The notes under the pieces are model-generated. The model was not told the DNA's origin. It did not search any database and worked only from the letters and a program-made list of their open reading frames with translations. The translations under genes and the position numbers were made by a program. From NCBI GenBank assembly GCA_000231825.2, contig JH720327.1, forward strand, positions 524,332-588,331: a stretch of DNA of 64,000 nt. The letters are read 5' to 3'. Below are positions 1 through 13,300 of this stretch, in pieces (position 1 is the first letter of the stretch; every line of letters begins with the position of its first letter). The stretch comes from Tetrahymena elliotti 4EA (taxonomy: Eukaryota; Ciliophora; Oligohymenophorea; Hymenostomatida; Tetrahymenidae).

Positions 1-1440
1 AATGCTCTAATCTCTAAACTTTGACTCTTGATCTACAGTAAAAATAATGATTTGATATTAATTATGTTTAGGTTGGCCAACATTATGATTATTTAATTTA
101 TTCAAATTTTTAGATATTTCAAATTCAATCAATTTTTTATGTTTATCAGGGGAGGGGAGAAACAAACTATCAGTGCCTACTACTAAAAAGATATATTTTG
201 ATAAAAAAGTATAAAATTTAAAAATAAGCTCAACTATTGATGGTTTCTCCCCCCTCCCCTACCCCTATTTTTCTCATCCTTTTTAAAATTTATTTATTTA
301 ATATTTTATAAAAGTGAGAGTAAAATAGGTGAAATGGGTACAGAGGAATTCCTATTTGGCTTAGAAAAATGCTCTACACTCTAAACATTGAATATTGAAC
401 TCGGGTAAAAATAGTTTTTCAATATTAATAATTTATTTTTGAAAAGATAAAGACCTTAATTTATGAGTGATTGATTAGTTTGGGTTTAATTCATATTAAA
501 TTCATTAAGTTTTATTTTTATTTTCAGATTTCATTAAAATTTTTATGTTTTTCTTATTTTAAAAATATCACTTTACTCAATATCTATTTAAAAAAATTTC
601 AAAGATACAATAAGATTGATTATTTGAGAGCATAAGGATTAGACTCTGGCTAAGAAAAATGCTCTAATCTCTAAACTTTGGCTATTAATCTATTGTAAAA
701 ATAGCTTTTCTATATTAATAATTCATTTGTGAAAAGATAAAGACTTTAATTTATTATTTTGGGTTTATTTCACATTAAACTCATTACTTTTTATTTTTAT
801 TTTCAGATTTAATTAAAATTTTATGTTTTTCTTATTCTAAAAAATTACTCTTTAATAAAACTTTATCTACAAAAATATCAAAGTAATAATAAGATTGGTC
901 AAAATGGCTCCTCCAAAGGATTAGGATCTGTCATAGCCAAATGCTCTAATCTCAAAACTTTGGAACTTAATCTCTAGTAAAAATAATTTTTCAATACGAA
1001 TTATTAGTTTTTGAATAATAAAATATTAATTTATGAGTGACTGACTGACTAATTTATGTTAGTTTATTTATTTACTTGATGTTCATTCATTATTTTTTAG
1101 ATTTAATTAATATTTTTTTAAATATTTCTTTATTCAATATTTCTTTTTTTATTTATAAGTAAAAATCAAATTGGCCAATAGGACACATAAGAATTAGGAT
1201 ATGATTTAGCAAGATGCTTTAATCTCTAAAGCTTGGCTATTTATATAAGGTAAAAATTGTATCTCAATATGAATTATACATTTTTGAAGGAATAAAGGCT
1301 TTAACTTTTAGGCTGACTTATTTGGTTTATTTAGTTTACTTGATATTTTTTTGATTGATTCATTAATATTTATTTTTGTAACAGATTTAATTCAAATTTT
1401 TATGCTTTTATTTTTCTTTTAAATAGTGCTAATAATTTTG
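1..1440. repeat. Degenerate tandem array, unit about 285 bp
   Basis: Five copies of one unit start near 1, 368, 658, 940 and 1212. Each begins with a version of AATGCTCTAATCTCTAAACT, continues with GTAAAAATA and an A/T-rich stretch containing AAAGACTTTAATTTATGAGTGA, and ends with CAGATTTAATT and TTTTATGTTTTTCTTATT. Successive starts are about 290, 282 and 272 bp apart; the first interval is longer (about 367 bp) because of an insertion listed separately. Copies have drifted, with many substitutions and small indels. No frame looks coding. A related fragment sits far away in an intron of the VPS13-like gene (18925-19194), so this is a dispersed family and not only a local duplication. Confidence 0.8.
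149..259. repeat. G/C-rich inverted repeat inserted in the first array unit
   Basis: The left arm GGGGAGGGGAGAAAC (149-163) is the reverse complement of the right arm at 243-259, apart from two extra C residues in the right arm. The arms are separated by about 79 bp of A/T-rich sequence. Runs of G and C this long are rare in this window. The feature lies in the one array unit that is about 80 bp longer than the others, which suggests a small hairpin-ended insertion. Confidence 0.7.
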
Positions 1441-3957
1441 GTGTATTGGGTAATTCAAGACTGGGGTCAAAGTTAAAAAAAGCAAAAAAACTAGTTTACT
1501 TATTAAATAAGAGTTGAAGTATGAAATAATAGATATTAACTCTTTTCAAATATAAAATTGATTTGCATATTTTTTTTGTTTATTTAAATTAATTTTTTGA
1601 AAATTATTATGACTTACAATTAATAAAATTTATTGTTGCTTTAAGACTTAGTTAGTTAGTTAATTAGCTTCATGTTTCAAAAATGGCAGTTCTTATTTAT
1701 TATTCACTTGATTTTTCTCAATTATTAATTTCATTTACCCAAAATCACTTCAATATGATAGAGATCTGGAGAATTTGGAGGATGAATATGGATTTTAAAC
1801 CATTTTTTTGTATAAAATCTTTCACTTAAGGCTTATGTATGTGCTCCTGGTGCTCTCCCCATCTTGTTAAAAATACAAAATTCTCTTTTCACCAAATTCT
1901 GTGCTCTCGGTATCAAAAGATCTACTTAAAATCTCAAACTACTTTGAAAATTTAAGAGGATTTACAGTATTTTATTTTTTTATTTTCATATTAGCATTTA
2001 TTAATTTTTAAAATAGGAAAAATGTGTCTAAATGTTTGAGCAATGAATAAGATTATTATTACTTATCAAATGATCAAAATATGAATGAAAAAATTAAAAA
2101 ATAACAAAATTAACAATATAAAATAAATTAAAGCGAAATAGATTATATATTTGGTGATTTTATAGAAGCAAAAGATTTTAATACTACAGCTGAAGAATAG
2201 TAGGTAATTTATAACAATAAAAAAGTTAATTTTTTAATATTATTATTTTTTAAATATATATTTAAGTAATGATAGGAATAGGATTTGATTATTCAATTAG
2301 AAAATTAAATTAGAAATTAGAAAAGAATTGAATAAAATTTTTATTAGCAAAGCGAAGGTTATAAAGGTTATTTGACAGGTATAATAACTCCTTTCTAAGT
2401 TTGAAGGCCATGTTTTGAAAATCTTGATTCAATTCTATGCAACAAGTAAGGCTTAAATCATATCTAAATACTTGAATACAAAAGTAATTATAATGATATA
2501 CTTGATAAATATCAAATTTTAGTAAATAAAAATGAATTTGAGTTGATAATAAATTGTTTGAAAAAAAATTTAATTATTTAAAGTAGTTATTATGAGCAAG
2601 TTAAATTAAAAAATATATCAAAGCCTACTACTTTTTTTTACCAAACTACTTTGAAATTTAATAATTTAATGACCAAGCTAGCTGAGTTCTATAAAATAAA
2701 TAACTGTAGGTTTTAAATGAAAACATAAGTTAATTAGAATAAATTTCTTTTTAAATGAAAAGTGAATAACAAGAAATATGTTAATTAATCAATTAAAGAA
2801 AAATACATGATCAATAAATCTTAATTAAAAATATTAATTATTAGATGACCTTTACTCTAAATTAAGATACTACAGTATCCCAGCATTAGTCCAATACTCA
2901 AAAATTGTTGAGACAAATATCATTAATCTTTTAAAAAAAAGGAGGGGACAAAATAAAATGAATGTAGGGTCCGGGGACAGAATTACGAGGATTACTGTAT
3001 ATATTTTCTTGATAATAAAATATAAAATATTGATTATTATAGACCAAGTAACAAGCTTTAAATGACTATATGATAAATTAATTGTATCATCATTTCTAAA
3101 AAAATTATTCATAGTGCAATTTTTATAATCTTCACAATGGCGATAAGAAACTTAAGGTTGTTAAAGTAGAGTTTTTAAAATTGGAAAATAAAGAAAATAA
3201 AAAATAAAATTTTGATTCTTTAAAACTTTAGTTAGAATGAATCAATGATAGTTTTAAAATCACTGAAATTTTTGAGTTTCTCATAAATAACTTACTGTTC
3301 TTTGATATCTCAAATGTTCTTTACATCAATTTTGTTTAAATTATTTTTGATAAACATCATTCTCATGAATAGATTTATTAAGTTTTAGTTTCTCATAAAT
3401 TTCTTTGAAAGTCATAAAACTAAACACAACTTTACCACCTTTCTAGTAGACCGTGATTAATTAACTGATTTTTGATAATTGATAAAAATCTTTTTCATTT
3501 TTCCCTTCTCCTTTCTCTTTAAATAATATTTTAAGTATGATATCTTGTAATTTAATAATTGGTGATTATTAATTATCTTTTTTGATCATAGAGCGTTTTT
3601 TTATTTTCTATTTTGTAGATAATTATTTAAAATAGTTTTAAATTTTTTTCCCAAATTTCCTATTTCAATAAAAAAGTCAAAACCGATTGGATTTTGGAAT
3701 GGTATCTTGCTGTTAATATTTTTGTGTTAAAAATTAGCTAGAAAACTTTAAAAGTAAAATAATTTTATGTAAATTTGATGAATAATTTGAAAAAAATCCT
3801 TTTTTTTATTATTTAGTTTAAAAGCTTTTTAATGATAAAGTTATTTTTAGTAATTAATTTAAATAAATAGATATTAGTTCAAAAAATGATTTTTTTAGTG
3901 TTAGATAAATTAATTTTTTTGATGATAATTTATGAAAACATAAAAAAAAATACAGAA
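1441..3957. other. Mostly non-coding stretch between repeat array and endonuclease gene
   Basis: This is very A/T-rich DNA with no convincing gene. A short plus-strand remnant is listed separately (2081-2455). On the minus strand around 3330-3450 there is a lysine-rich ORF of about 40 codons containing FSFMTFKEIYEKLKLNK; it is too short to assign. The block near 1830-1920 is less A/T-rich (GTGCTCCTGGTGCTCTCCCC) but has no recognised feature. Confidence 0.5.
2081..2455 (+). pseudogene. Possible degenerate coding remnant
   Basis: An ATG at 2081 opens about 42 codons in the ciliate code (starts MNEKIKKQQNQQ, contains DYIFGDFIEAKDFN) followed by a plausible intron beginning GTAATTTATAAC and ending ATTTAAG. 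After the junction a TGA occurs at once. Further on, separate frames read GYKGYLTG and FEGHVLKILIQFYA, which join only if one base is ignored near 2395. This could be a broken small gene or chance in A/T-rich DNA. I do not recognise the protein. Confidence 0.2.
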
Positions 3958-5458
3958 TCATCTGAAGAAAAAATTTATTCTTTGAATTATGAAGATTAAG
4001 AAAGAAAAAGCTACTAAAATAGCTGCTGATACCAAATAAGGATTTTAGCCTTTTTTTTGTAACTCAGGTACAGTTGTTAGTTTAATAGATTCTTTTAACT
4101 AATCTAATTTTTCTAGAGTAAAATTTTCTTTTGAAAAGAAATCATCTAAGAAATAAACGGTTTAGTTTATGATCATTTAGAGTGTAATATCTTTTCTGTT
4201 GTACATAAATAATGGTATGATAAGCATTGCTATCAAATATATGAACAGCTTAATCTTATATTGCTTTTTAACCAAAACTTCTAGCAAACTATGATCACTT
4301 TTTCCTATGCTATCAAGAATTTTAAATTTCTTAAATTATAAATTTCTGTAGAAGAAATAATCTATATAAGATTATGATGCTTCATTTTTAGAATTTGTTC
4401 CAGATCTAGTAAAGCTTGATGGTTTAAAATCATAAATTAAATTAAGTTTAATTGACTTTAGTGATGAAAGTAAATTCTTAGCATCAGTATCTTATTTATC
4501 AATAAATCTTCTTAGTCTAGCATTGAAATCGCTATATCCAATACATTTATAACTCTAATTAGACTTAAAATTTCTAACAGTAGAATAAAAATCATTTAAG
4601 GCTTGTTCTCTCTACTCATCTCTGCTTTCATTTCCTACAGGAGGAGCATATACAGATATAAAATGAATTTTATTTTCTGGGTCTATTCTCAATCTATTTA
4701 AGATATTAAAATAATTTTCATTCAAAAATAAACTTAAAAAATCAAATCAAACAAGCAAAAACACATTTTATTAATTAAAATAAAAGTAAATTTGAATGAA
4801 ATTTAGTTTCTGAATTCAAAATAAAAAATATTTTCCAAATAAAAATAAAATTAATCCTTTGTTAATTCAAACAAACTATTTTGGCAATTAAAACAAATGA
4901 AAAAAAATAGATTTATTTTATTGAGAGGGATAATAAGTAAATATTTTTTAACACTCTTTAGTAATTTTTGATGGATTTTTATATTAAGATTTTCTATCAA
5001 AATTAGATAGAAATTGAATTCTTTGCTTTGTGTGATAAAGATTTGAAAATTTTCAATTAAAGTTAATGAATATCTTAATAATTTCTATTGATAAATTATG
5101 ATTTTTAGTACACTATTTCTGTCAAATTTTTATTGGAATGAGAAATTTGATAGCATGAATAGTAGTTTTTGGAGTCTATTCTTAGCAGTATTGCTGTTCC
5201 TTGGTGCTTTTAATTAAAATCAGTGGCTATTTCTAAATAGCCAGGATGATCAAAGGTTTCCTCACTTTTCAGCCATGTTTCGTTCAACAAAACTACATCA
5301 GGTTTCTTTTAGTCTAAAAGCAGCTTTAAATCATCTCCTTTGCTATTTAGAGAAGCTACATTAGCACCCCATACTTTTAGATTTCTCCTTGAAAAGGGAT
5401 TCATCCAATTAACTAGATTGGAAAACAAACTGTTTTTAACGATGAGTTACTTTTTCAT
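3958..5458 (-). CDS. Non-LTR-retrotransposon-type endonuclease, EN-only, with hydrophobic C-terminus
   Basis: Two exons (5112-5458 and 3958-4693) give 360 residues from an ATG at 5458 to a TGA at 3958. Residues 27-257 form the endonuclease/exonuclease/phosphatase fold as found in LINE elements: NVAS (33-36), LNETWL with catalytic Glu60, SVYAPP (129-134), SDFNA with Asp171 and Asn173, and SDH at 248-250. All expected catalytic residues are present, so the enzyme may be active. A normal LINE would continue into a reverse transcriptase. This ORF instead has two hydrophobic stretches (about 265-280 and 336-352) and stops. It could be a domesticated endonuclease, a 5'-truncated-family relic that is still open, or a spurious extension of an EN fragment. 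A neutral-sphingomyelinase-like enzyme (EEP fold plus two C-terminal helices) is an alternative, but the motif spellings favour LINE. Confidence 0.7.
4694..5111 (-). other. Intron (or precise insertion) inside the endonuclease ORF
   Basis: Removing 418 bp that begin GTACTAAAAATC and end TTAAATAG restores an uninterrupted reading through LTEIV-LRIDPENK, exactly where LINE endonucleases have a continuous strand before the VYAPP motif. The inserted DNA itself is A/T-rich and non-coding. Retrotransposon ORFs normally lack introns, so it could also be an internal eliminated sequence. Short direct repeats (AATAG) flank it, but cutting between those would break the frame, which favours splicing. Confidence 0.6.
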
Positions 5459-6534
5459 TTTAAAATATTGAAAGATTCTTATTAGATTATGCTTTGTATA
5501 TTTTTTGATTTCTACTTCAATAGAAAATATTCGCAAATCTTAAATATTTATTTTTTTCTTTTTAGGTAGATTTAATAATATATATAAAGAATATATGCTT
5601 GCTTTTACTATCTAATAAGAATAAATAGTATTCATTTCAATATTCTAAATTTAAAGTAGAAAGAAACATTAACAAAAACAAGTTAAAATTTCCTTCTTTT
5701 CTAGCTTTAATAGCTTTAAGAAGAAGACGTTAAATCTTCTAAAAAATAAAAATGAATTTCAACCAAAAATTTTATGAAAAATTATTTTATATATAAGTAT
5801 AATTTCCAAAGAGCAATAAAATTTTTTGTTAAGATAAAACTGATTAAAATTTATATGGTTGTTTTTATAATAATTAAAAAAAATTATTTCTGATTTTGAG
5901 GATAATCTTTCTTGCTCTATGTATGCTACTAGCTGTTAAAATCTGGATTTAGTCAGAACTTGCTTATATGAATTATTAAAACGATTGATTAATTGTGTAA
6001 AAATATTTCATTTTATATTACAGTGTATTTGATTAAAGTTAGTTACTATTTAAGTAGAAATTGAAAACATAGACATTTATTTACCTAATGAGCAATAAAT
6101 AATTTTCATTTTTATTTTCCTAATTTAAAGTAAAAATTTTTAATTAAATAATTAAGTAGCAATTCTAAAATGATAAAAATAATATTTTAATGAGTGTGAA
6201 GTATTTCTAGTTTAAAATAATCAAATAGAATTTAATTTATTTTATTTTAAGTATTTGCTAAGATAAACTAAAAAGTTCATTTATATTATTCTAAAAAATA
6301 TGAAATTTTAATATGATAAAATGAAGAATAATTATAAATTTTAAAAAAGCAAACAGAACATAAAAATGAATTTAAGATCAAACTATCTAGAATTATAAGC
6401 AAACTATTTTTATTCTTTGTTTTTATGATTGCTTAGGCAATCTTTTCAAAAGAAGAGAAAGATAGATACATTTTTACTAAGTGATTTAAAAACAAGCAAT
6501 GATCTAAACACATTGTTGCTAAAGGATAACTAAA
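5459..6534. other. Intergenic region, no gene seen
   Basis: A/T-rich spacer upstream of the endonuclease gene. A plus-strand ORF near 6424-6480 reads like a short signal peptide (MIAQAIFSKEEKDRY) but ends at once at TGA and lacks a supported upstream exon. I see no repeats or RNA genes. Confidence 0.4.
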
Positions 6535-6816
6535 TCAACGAGGAAGGTTTTATTATTAATATTTAGTGAGAATCATTTATTCTGGCTCTGTTGTATTTAC
6601 ATTACTTATAGTGATAGTAGAATTCTAAAAGTATCCTTTAAGCAAATACTGATGGAATAGGGAATATCTTTTGTTCAAATATAAAATTTGAAATAAAATT
6701 GCAGGAAGTAGGCCAATCATAATCATTTTTTTGTTTTTTCTTACAAATCCTTTAGTGAAGATGACTTTAAATACCTCCATTTTAGCTTGGTTCATATATT
6801 TTTGAAAAGATTCCAT
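6535..6816 (-). CDS. Small putative single-pass membrane protein
   Basis: An ORF of 93 codons begins MESFQKYMNQAK and ends at TGA (6535-6537), reading three TAA and other reassigned codons as Gln. A basic stretch (VRKNKK, about residues 25-30) is followed by one hydrophobic segment (MIMIGLLPAILFQILYL), so it could be a single-pass membrane protein. No family is recognised. In A/T-rich ciliate DNA with one stop codon an ORF of this size can occur by chance, and it may also be one exon of something longer. Confidence 0.3.
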
Positions 6817-7339
6817 ATTTTCAGTTTATATCTTAGAATATTATAAATTACTACTTACTTAGATTTATTGCTTTATAGATTATCAAAAGAAATTTCTTTT
6901 TCAATTTATAAAATCAAAACATAAATAAATAAATAAGTAAGGTAATAAATCTAAACTGAAATTGATGATGAAATTATTCATTATTATTAAGTATTTCTTG
7001 AAAAAGTATAATTAATTTCTTTCATTATAATCCTTATAAATTTACAAAATACTGTAAAATCTGTTTATCATATGGATAATATTTATGAAAAATTTGCTAA
7101 ATATTTTTATTAATTTTAAACAAAGCATGTATATTTTTTTAAAATGTAGTTAGAATTTTTGGATGAAGGTAGGTAGTAAAATATAAAATAAAAACTAAAT
7201 ATTTAGATATTTTTATATTTATTATATTTAAATGTATTTTAACAAAAATTTTATACTTGAAGAATAAAAAGAACGAACAGATTATTTACAAAGAAAATAG
7301 ACTCATTTTTTACATTTTAATTATTTTTTACAATCAAAT
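6817..7339. other. Intergenic region
   Basis: About 520 bp of A/T-rich DNA downstream of the VPS13-like gene's stop codon. I see no coding potential or strong secondary structure. Confidence 0.5.
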
Positions 7340-10300
7340 CAGCTACTTTTAATGTTTATCTTAATAGGAATTTTTTACTGTTTGTAGTGCTCTTGTAGGT
7401 ATTTGATCATTCGATTAGCTTTTTCTTAGTTATCAAACTTTTCATACCTTATTTTAGTTTCAATATTATTTCTACTACAACATTTTAGGATATTTTTGAC
7501 AGGAACATCATAGTAGAATTTAAAGTATTTCTTTTTCTGATTGTATTCAATATATTTTATTTTATGTAGCTGTACTTTTTTGTAATCAAGTGATGAATTT
7601 TTCTAGATTTATAATAAGATATATTAATTAAATTAAATAATTGTAATGATATTATTTACTTAAGCACAAACTAGCCTTATGTCTGTCAAAACTATCTCTA
7701 CAAATTTATTTCTAGAGACTTAAATTTAATCATAATATTTAATGGATTCATAGCTTTTTGGCTATTGTTTGACTCTTAGAAGAATATCTTTTCCAATAGC
7801 ATTTTTGTATTCAAAATTAGTAATCTATTAAGTTTCAAAGATTCTAGGAGGTCTACTTCTGTACTCCATGATATGTTCTTCATAAATGGCAGAGTTCACT
7901 AAGCCCTTTTAAATAAGTTAATAAAAATAAACATAAATTTTATTTAAGTAATTTAACTAAATTACATCAAATATGCTTATCAAAAAGTCATATATTCCAA
8001 CAGTAGGCTTTATGAATATGCTGACAAAGGCAGTGTAAATACCCTTAATAAGACCAAAAATATGTTTCTTTTTGCAGCCTTCCAGGGGTATATAAATAAT
8101 TCCATAAACTGTATCCCAAAGAATCAACAAAAAGTTTTTGCATCCTATTTTTGTAAAGAAAAAGTATTAGTAAACTCTACTTTAAAATTGTTTTTTTTGA
8201 TATTTATTTACCAATCTAAAATCCATCTCTAATATTTTTGATTTATCTATTAACTCTAATTGATCTGTCTTACAAATACTACTTGTGGAATGTTATTTTT
8301 GAAATAACTCTCATTATAAATCCTATTTTTATTTCAAAATTTTACATTCATTTAAGTAATTTTATTGAAAAAAATGAAAGTTTCATTCAAAATCAAAAAG
8401 AAAAAATTACCTGAAATATTTCTTGCTGCTTTGTAAATACTTGAAATAGAGTTTTGAACTAAAGAGATAGCTCCTGTAGCTAGATCTCCAACTGCTTAAG
8501 CACCTCTTCCTTGTTAGAGAGATTTTAGAGGATTGTAGATCATTTTTTGGACACTAGAAGAAATATTTTTAACAAGCTTGACTGGGTTACCTATAGCCTC
8601 AAAACTACCAAATATTTTATAAATTTCAGTTAAGAATTAACTGATATAATGTTTTTGTATTCTAGATTATATTGATGAGAATGTATCATATAAATGCTAT
8701 TAATTTAGTGCATTAAGACTTATGCTTGCTTAATCAATAGCAACTAGTTCAAGACCTTTTTATTTGTTGAAAAGAATTTAATAAAAAACACTAAATAATG
8801 AAAATTTACCAAATTCTTAAAATATTGCCAAAGGAACTGAAAAGATATCTGAGCCTAATGCATTATCTGCTCCTGCTAGATTAAGAGTGAGACAGAAATT
8901 GATAGGTTGAATAGAGAGATTTTTAATATAAATAGCTTTCTTCATATTTTCAACTCCTGATTAAATATTATCAATTAAAATTTGATCTAAAGTTGTTTGT
9001 CTTAATTTCTATAAAACTTGATCAATTTTCTCTGATTTAGTTTCATTATCAGAGTAAAGTGCTTGACTTAACTAAGTGTTGAATGCAATTATTGTTTGGA
9101 TAATCTATTAATCAATACGAATTTCAAAGTGGTCAAAGTAAATTTATAAATTGTTAATCCATTAAACTACTTATTGACCTGATTGATCACCTTATACGGC
9201 AGAAGCATTATCAATGTCATCCTGATTTTCGTTATCAAGACTTACTGTCCTATACTTTTACATGGTTAGATTTCTATTCAAAATTGCATTTTTCTACATT
9301 TTCTCATCACTTGACATTTCAACATATTTTTTATTGTCATTTTTATTATCTTACTAATCCTATAATTTGTTTAATGCAATTCCACTTTTTTCCATCTCAA
9401 CATTGATTTACTAAATTTATTCTTAGGTCAAAGATTGCTCTTCCTCATAAATATTTTTCACATTCTTCCATTGAGTTGAAATAAAAATAAATGGAGGAGG
9501 TTTCTCACCAGTCTATTATTTATTTTTAAAAATGATCAGAAAAAATAAAGTTTAAATTCCATCTTTATTTTATTCTAGAGATTATTGCATTAATCTTAGT
9601 TGGATAAAATTATTTATTGAATAAGTTTGATTGATAGCACTGTAGGCTCTAAAAAAATATGTAAAATTTTAATAAAAAATGTACTTTTTTTGTATCAGAA
9701 GCAAATATGACAGGATATTGACTCTTTGAGATATCTTAATTATTGATGAAAATATTTTCTAAACTGAATTAAAAGAAACTTTTAGTGACATGCTTGATAG
9801 TTTATCTTTTTTGAGATAAAACATTCTGCAAAAACTCCATTTAATCTTGGTTTTTTACATCATTTTGCTGATTGTAAGCAACATCTACTTCATCATCTTC
9901 TTTTATCCATTTTTGTGCAACTTGATAAACTACACTTAGGTTTTTTAGAGAAACAGAAAACAACTCCTGTGTCATATCATCAATAATACTTATTCCAATC
10001 ATATTCTTTATGTTGAACTATTTTTTATTTTAAAAATTTTTTTCTATTTACAAGTTTGATTTAATTATTGAGATAAAAGATTAAAATTAATTCAAATTTC
10101 TAAGAAAACAAATCCTCATTACTTTAAATAACAAAAGTTACATTTTTATTGCATTTTTAAATAAAATTTGTTTAGGTTTTAAATTTATTTTATTTCATTT
10201 ATTTCAAATAAAATTTTATTTAGGTTTACATGATAGTTAAGGTGATCGATTTGATAAGGAACTCCATCTTCATCTAGATCGAGGAAACCTCTTTTATTGT

Positions 10301-13300
10301 TAGAATTGTTTCCTTTGTCTGTTTCAAAATATTTTTTCTGCTGATAGAAAGTAATTTCCTTTTTATAAAAATTTTAATTGATTATTCATACATAATAAAT
10401 AATTTTTATTTTACCATAGTTCCATTTCTTGGCTCTATTTTAAAGTCCACTTTATCTGGCATATTGAGTTGTATAGAATTATAAATTGAGATATACCAAT
10501 CGAAGAGATTATTTTTGATAGAGTCTTCAGATTACTTAATATTTAATCTTTTTTATTTTGCTGTTAAGATATCAAAACCTTCTCTGCTGATTTCAAGCTT
10601 AGCATAAACGAGGTCAATAGTTTATATTTTTTCTTTATTTATGTAAAATTTTAACTTTTGTTTGTAAATATTTAAAATGCAGAAATATTTAGTGAATTAG
10701 TCTTTAAAGTTATCACAAACTAACAAATATCCTTTTTTATACAAGATTTTTTTCTTGGGATCACTTTCTTTTTGCATTCCTCTGTCATCCACCTTCTGAA
10801 GGTAAATTGGTTCATAGTCTTTAAGCTTTTCTAAATTGTATGTTTTTTAGTTTGTGTCTATTTCTACACTCAGCTATTTATCAAAATCAATATTCCAATG
10901 ATCCCATGTAAAAACTATTCTCTACTTAGGGAAGATAACCTAAATTTATTTATTTTATTATCATCTAATATTCATTATTATAGATAATTACTTTTTTCTC
11001 AGAAGTGAGTTGGTTTCTCTTTTTACTGCAACATGTCTTGACATACTCTGGAATGTATTGTTGTACGAATATTTCATGATTTGTCTAAATGATTTATTAA
11101 TAAAAATGATTAAATTACATTTAAATTGAAAAATATGTTTTTATTTTACCTTGTTAAAAATGACATAAGGAGGAGGCTATCCTTTTTCAAGGAATCTAAC
11201 ACAAAAGACTCCATTCATTTGAGTAATGCTTACTGTGATTAGCTTATATTTATATTTACTGTCTCCTCCATTTGGATTACTTATTCCTTGTTGTGATTCA
11301 TCTTTAAATGGAACTTTTACAGCAAATGTATTAATCTATTTTAATATTAATTTTGTTTAATGATTTTTAAAAATAAAAAATTATTTTACTTCATCGATTT
11401 TAAATGGATTTGAGAACTTTGGATTTTTAATGTCTTGGAAAAATGATAAATAAATAATTTGTTAGCCATCTTTTTGCATCCAGAAGAAAGGTTGGATGTC
11501 TTCTTGGTCTAACTAGAAGATACTGTCTTGCATGATTGGGACTTTCTAGGATACTACTATTGTGTGTTCAGTTTAATTATAAAAGTAATATTTTGGTGTA
11601 ATTGTTATAATTTCTGTCTTTGAGAGATCTCCAACACCTTAACTTAAATTCACGTTTACTTCATAAAGCTATTTGATGTATTTATAAAATTTATTTCTTC
11701 TTATTTATATTTTGAAAATAATTTACATAGTTGGTGTCAGACGTAAGCTGAATACCGACATGATTTTTCTGGGTAAATGATATCTTTTATGACCAGCTTA
11801 TGTATTGTGGTGATTTATAGAAAATTCCAATAGATAGCTTTTTGAAGCTGTTAGAAGGATTAAACATCTGAAGAGATTCATTCTAGACCAAATGGAACTA
11901 AACTTTACTTTCACTAGGGATGGCTGGTCTGTTTTCAAGATGATTTTTTTTCCTTTCGAAATGACTTTTCTTAACTTAAAGGACTTTTTAGTCTTCTTTG
12001 TAATATAAATCTAAACCAGTTCTATTAAAGACAATATATGGACAGTATATTACAACAACTCTTGATTGTTTAGAGATTTTAGTGTATTCTAAATTCAAGC
12101 ATAAAGGATATATCTAATCTGATTGTTATGATGGTTCTATTTTTACAAAATCCTTCAGCTTCTTAGTGAATGGATTGAATTAAATTTTATTTGAAGGCTC
12201 TTAGTAAATAAGAATTTGTTAGGCCTTAACGAAATCGACGTTGAATGGTATTAAAGTATCTCCTGGGGCTAAGGTTTTATCTTAATCTCCAACTACTATC
12301 TAAATATCCTAAATTGTTTAATTGACTATTTTCAAGAAAGGATTCAAGACAATGGATGTCTCATAACAATACATTTAGCTTTTTTCAGAAATATTTTATA
12401 CAGGCCATTTAGTTTTAATGACATTAATTTAAAATATTTAATCAAATCCTGCATTTTTGCCGTTTTGTTTTGATTTTTTATTTTATTTCAATTCAAAGTT
12501 TTATCTAAGAATCAATCTTCCAAATTTCTCATTTTCGAATTCCAAACAAGGCTTTCCAACAATTTCATTCAATTTAAGATCATCAACTTGATCATATTCA
12601 GAATAAGTAGAATAAGGCTAAATGAAATCTTCAATGTTGAATACCTTAGAATCAGCAATTTCTTCATCTATTTAATCCATTAATTCCTCATCTTGCTAAC
12701 CATTTTTATCGGAAGTAACCAAAATTTATCTTAAAAACTCAATGTGAGTCTTGCTTTTGCTAAAAACAAAAAATTGAAAAAAAAAAAATTGATAAGAAAA
12801 ATGAATACTTTTAGTTGCTATTCTGGTTGATTTTTTGACTATCAGGCTACATTTAGATAAACACATCTCTTTTTTAAGAGAGATAATTATAAGGAATAGG
12901 AAACGATGAGTAAGGCTCTATCTTATACATTTCTAATTAAATATATTTTCTCTTTTCTCTCACTACATCACTTTGATTTTCTTTACTTTTATTTGATTTT
13001 TGGTTTTGTAAAATTAAAATATCATCTTCGACAATTAATTTATCACTTTATTTTTTCTTCAAAAATCCTACATAAACCTCTTGATTCAAATTGTTAAAAA
13101 TAGTGGCAGAACTCTACAAAGTGATCTACTTTCTACCAACTCCAGAGTCTAAAGATACATCAACAACAAAGAAATCCTTATCAGTCTAATGCAATAAATT
13201 TTTAATATCCTTATATTTTTCCAAGATTTTATTTCTATCCTATTTATTAGTGTTAAAATGTTAAGCATTCAAATTCTCTAATTAGAAGAACTGCTTTCCC

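Noticed and set aside
3330..3450. Lysine-rich minus-strand ORF below the endonuclease gene
   Set aside because: It could be a remnant of the missing LINE downstream part, but it is too short and has no RT motif.
6361..6483. Plus-strand signal-peptide-like ORF (MIAQAIFSKEEKDRY)
   Set aside because: It ends after about 19 residues and has no supported exon before or after it.
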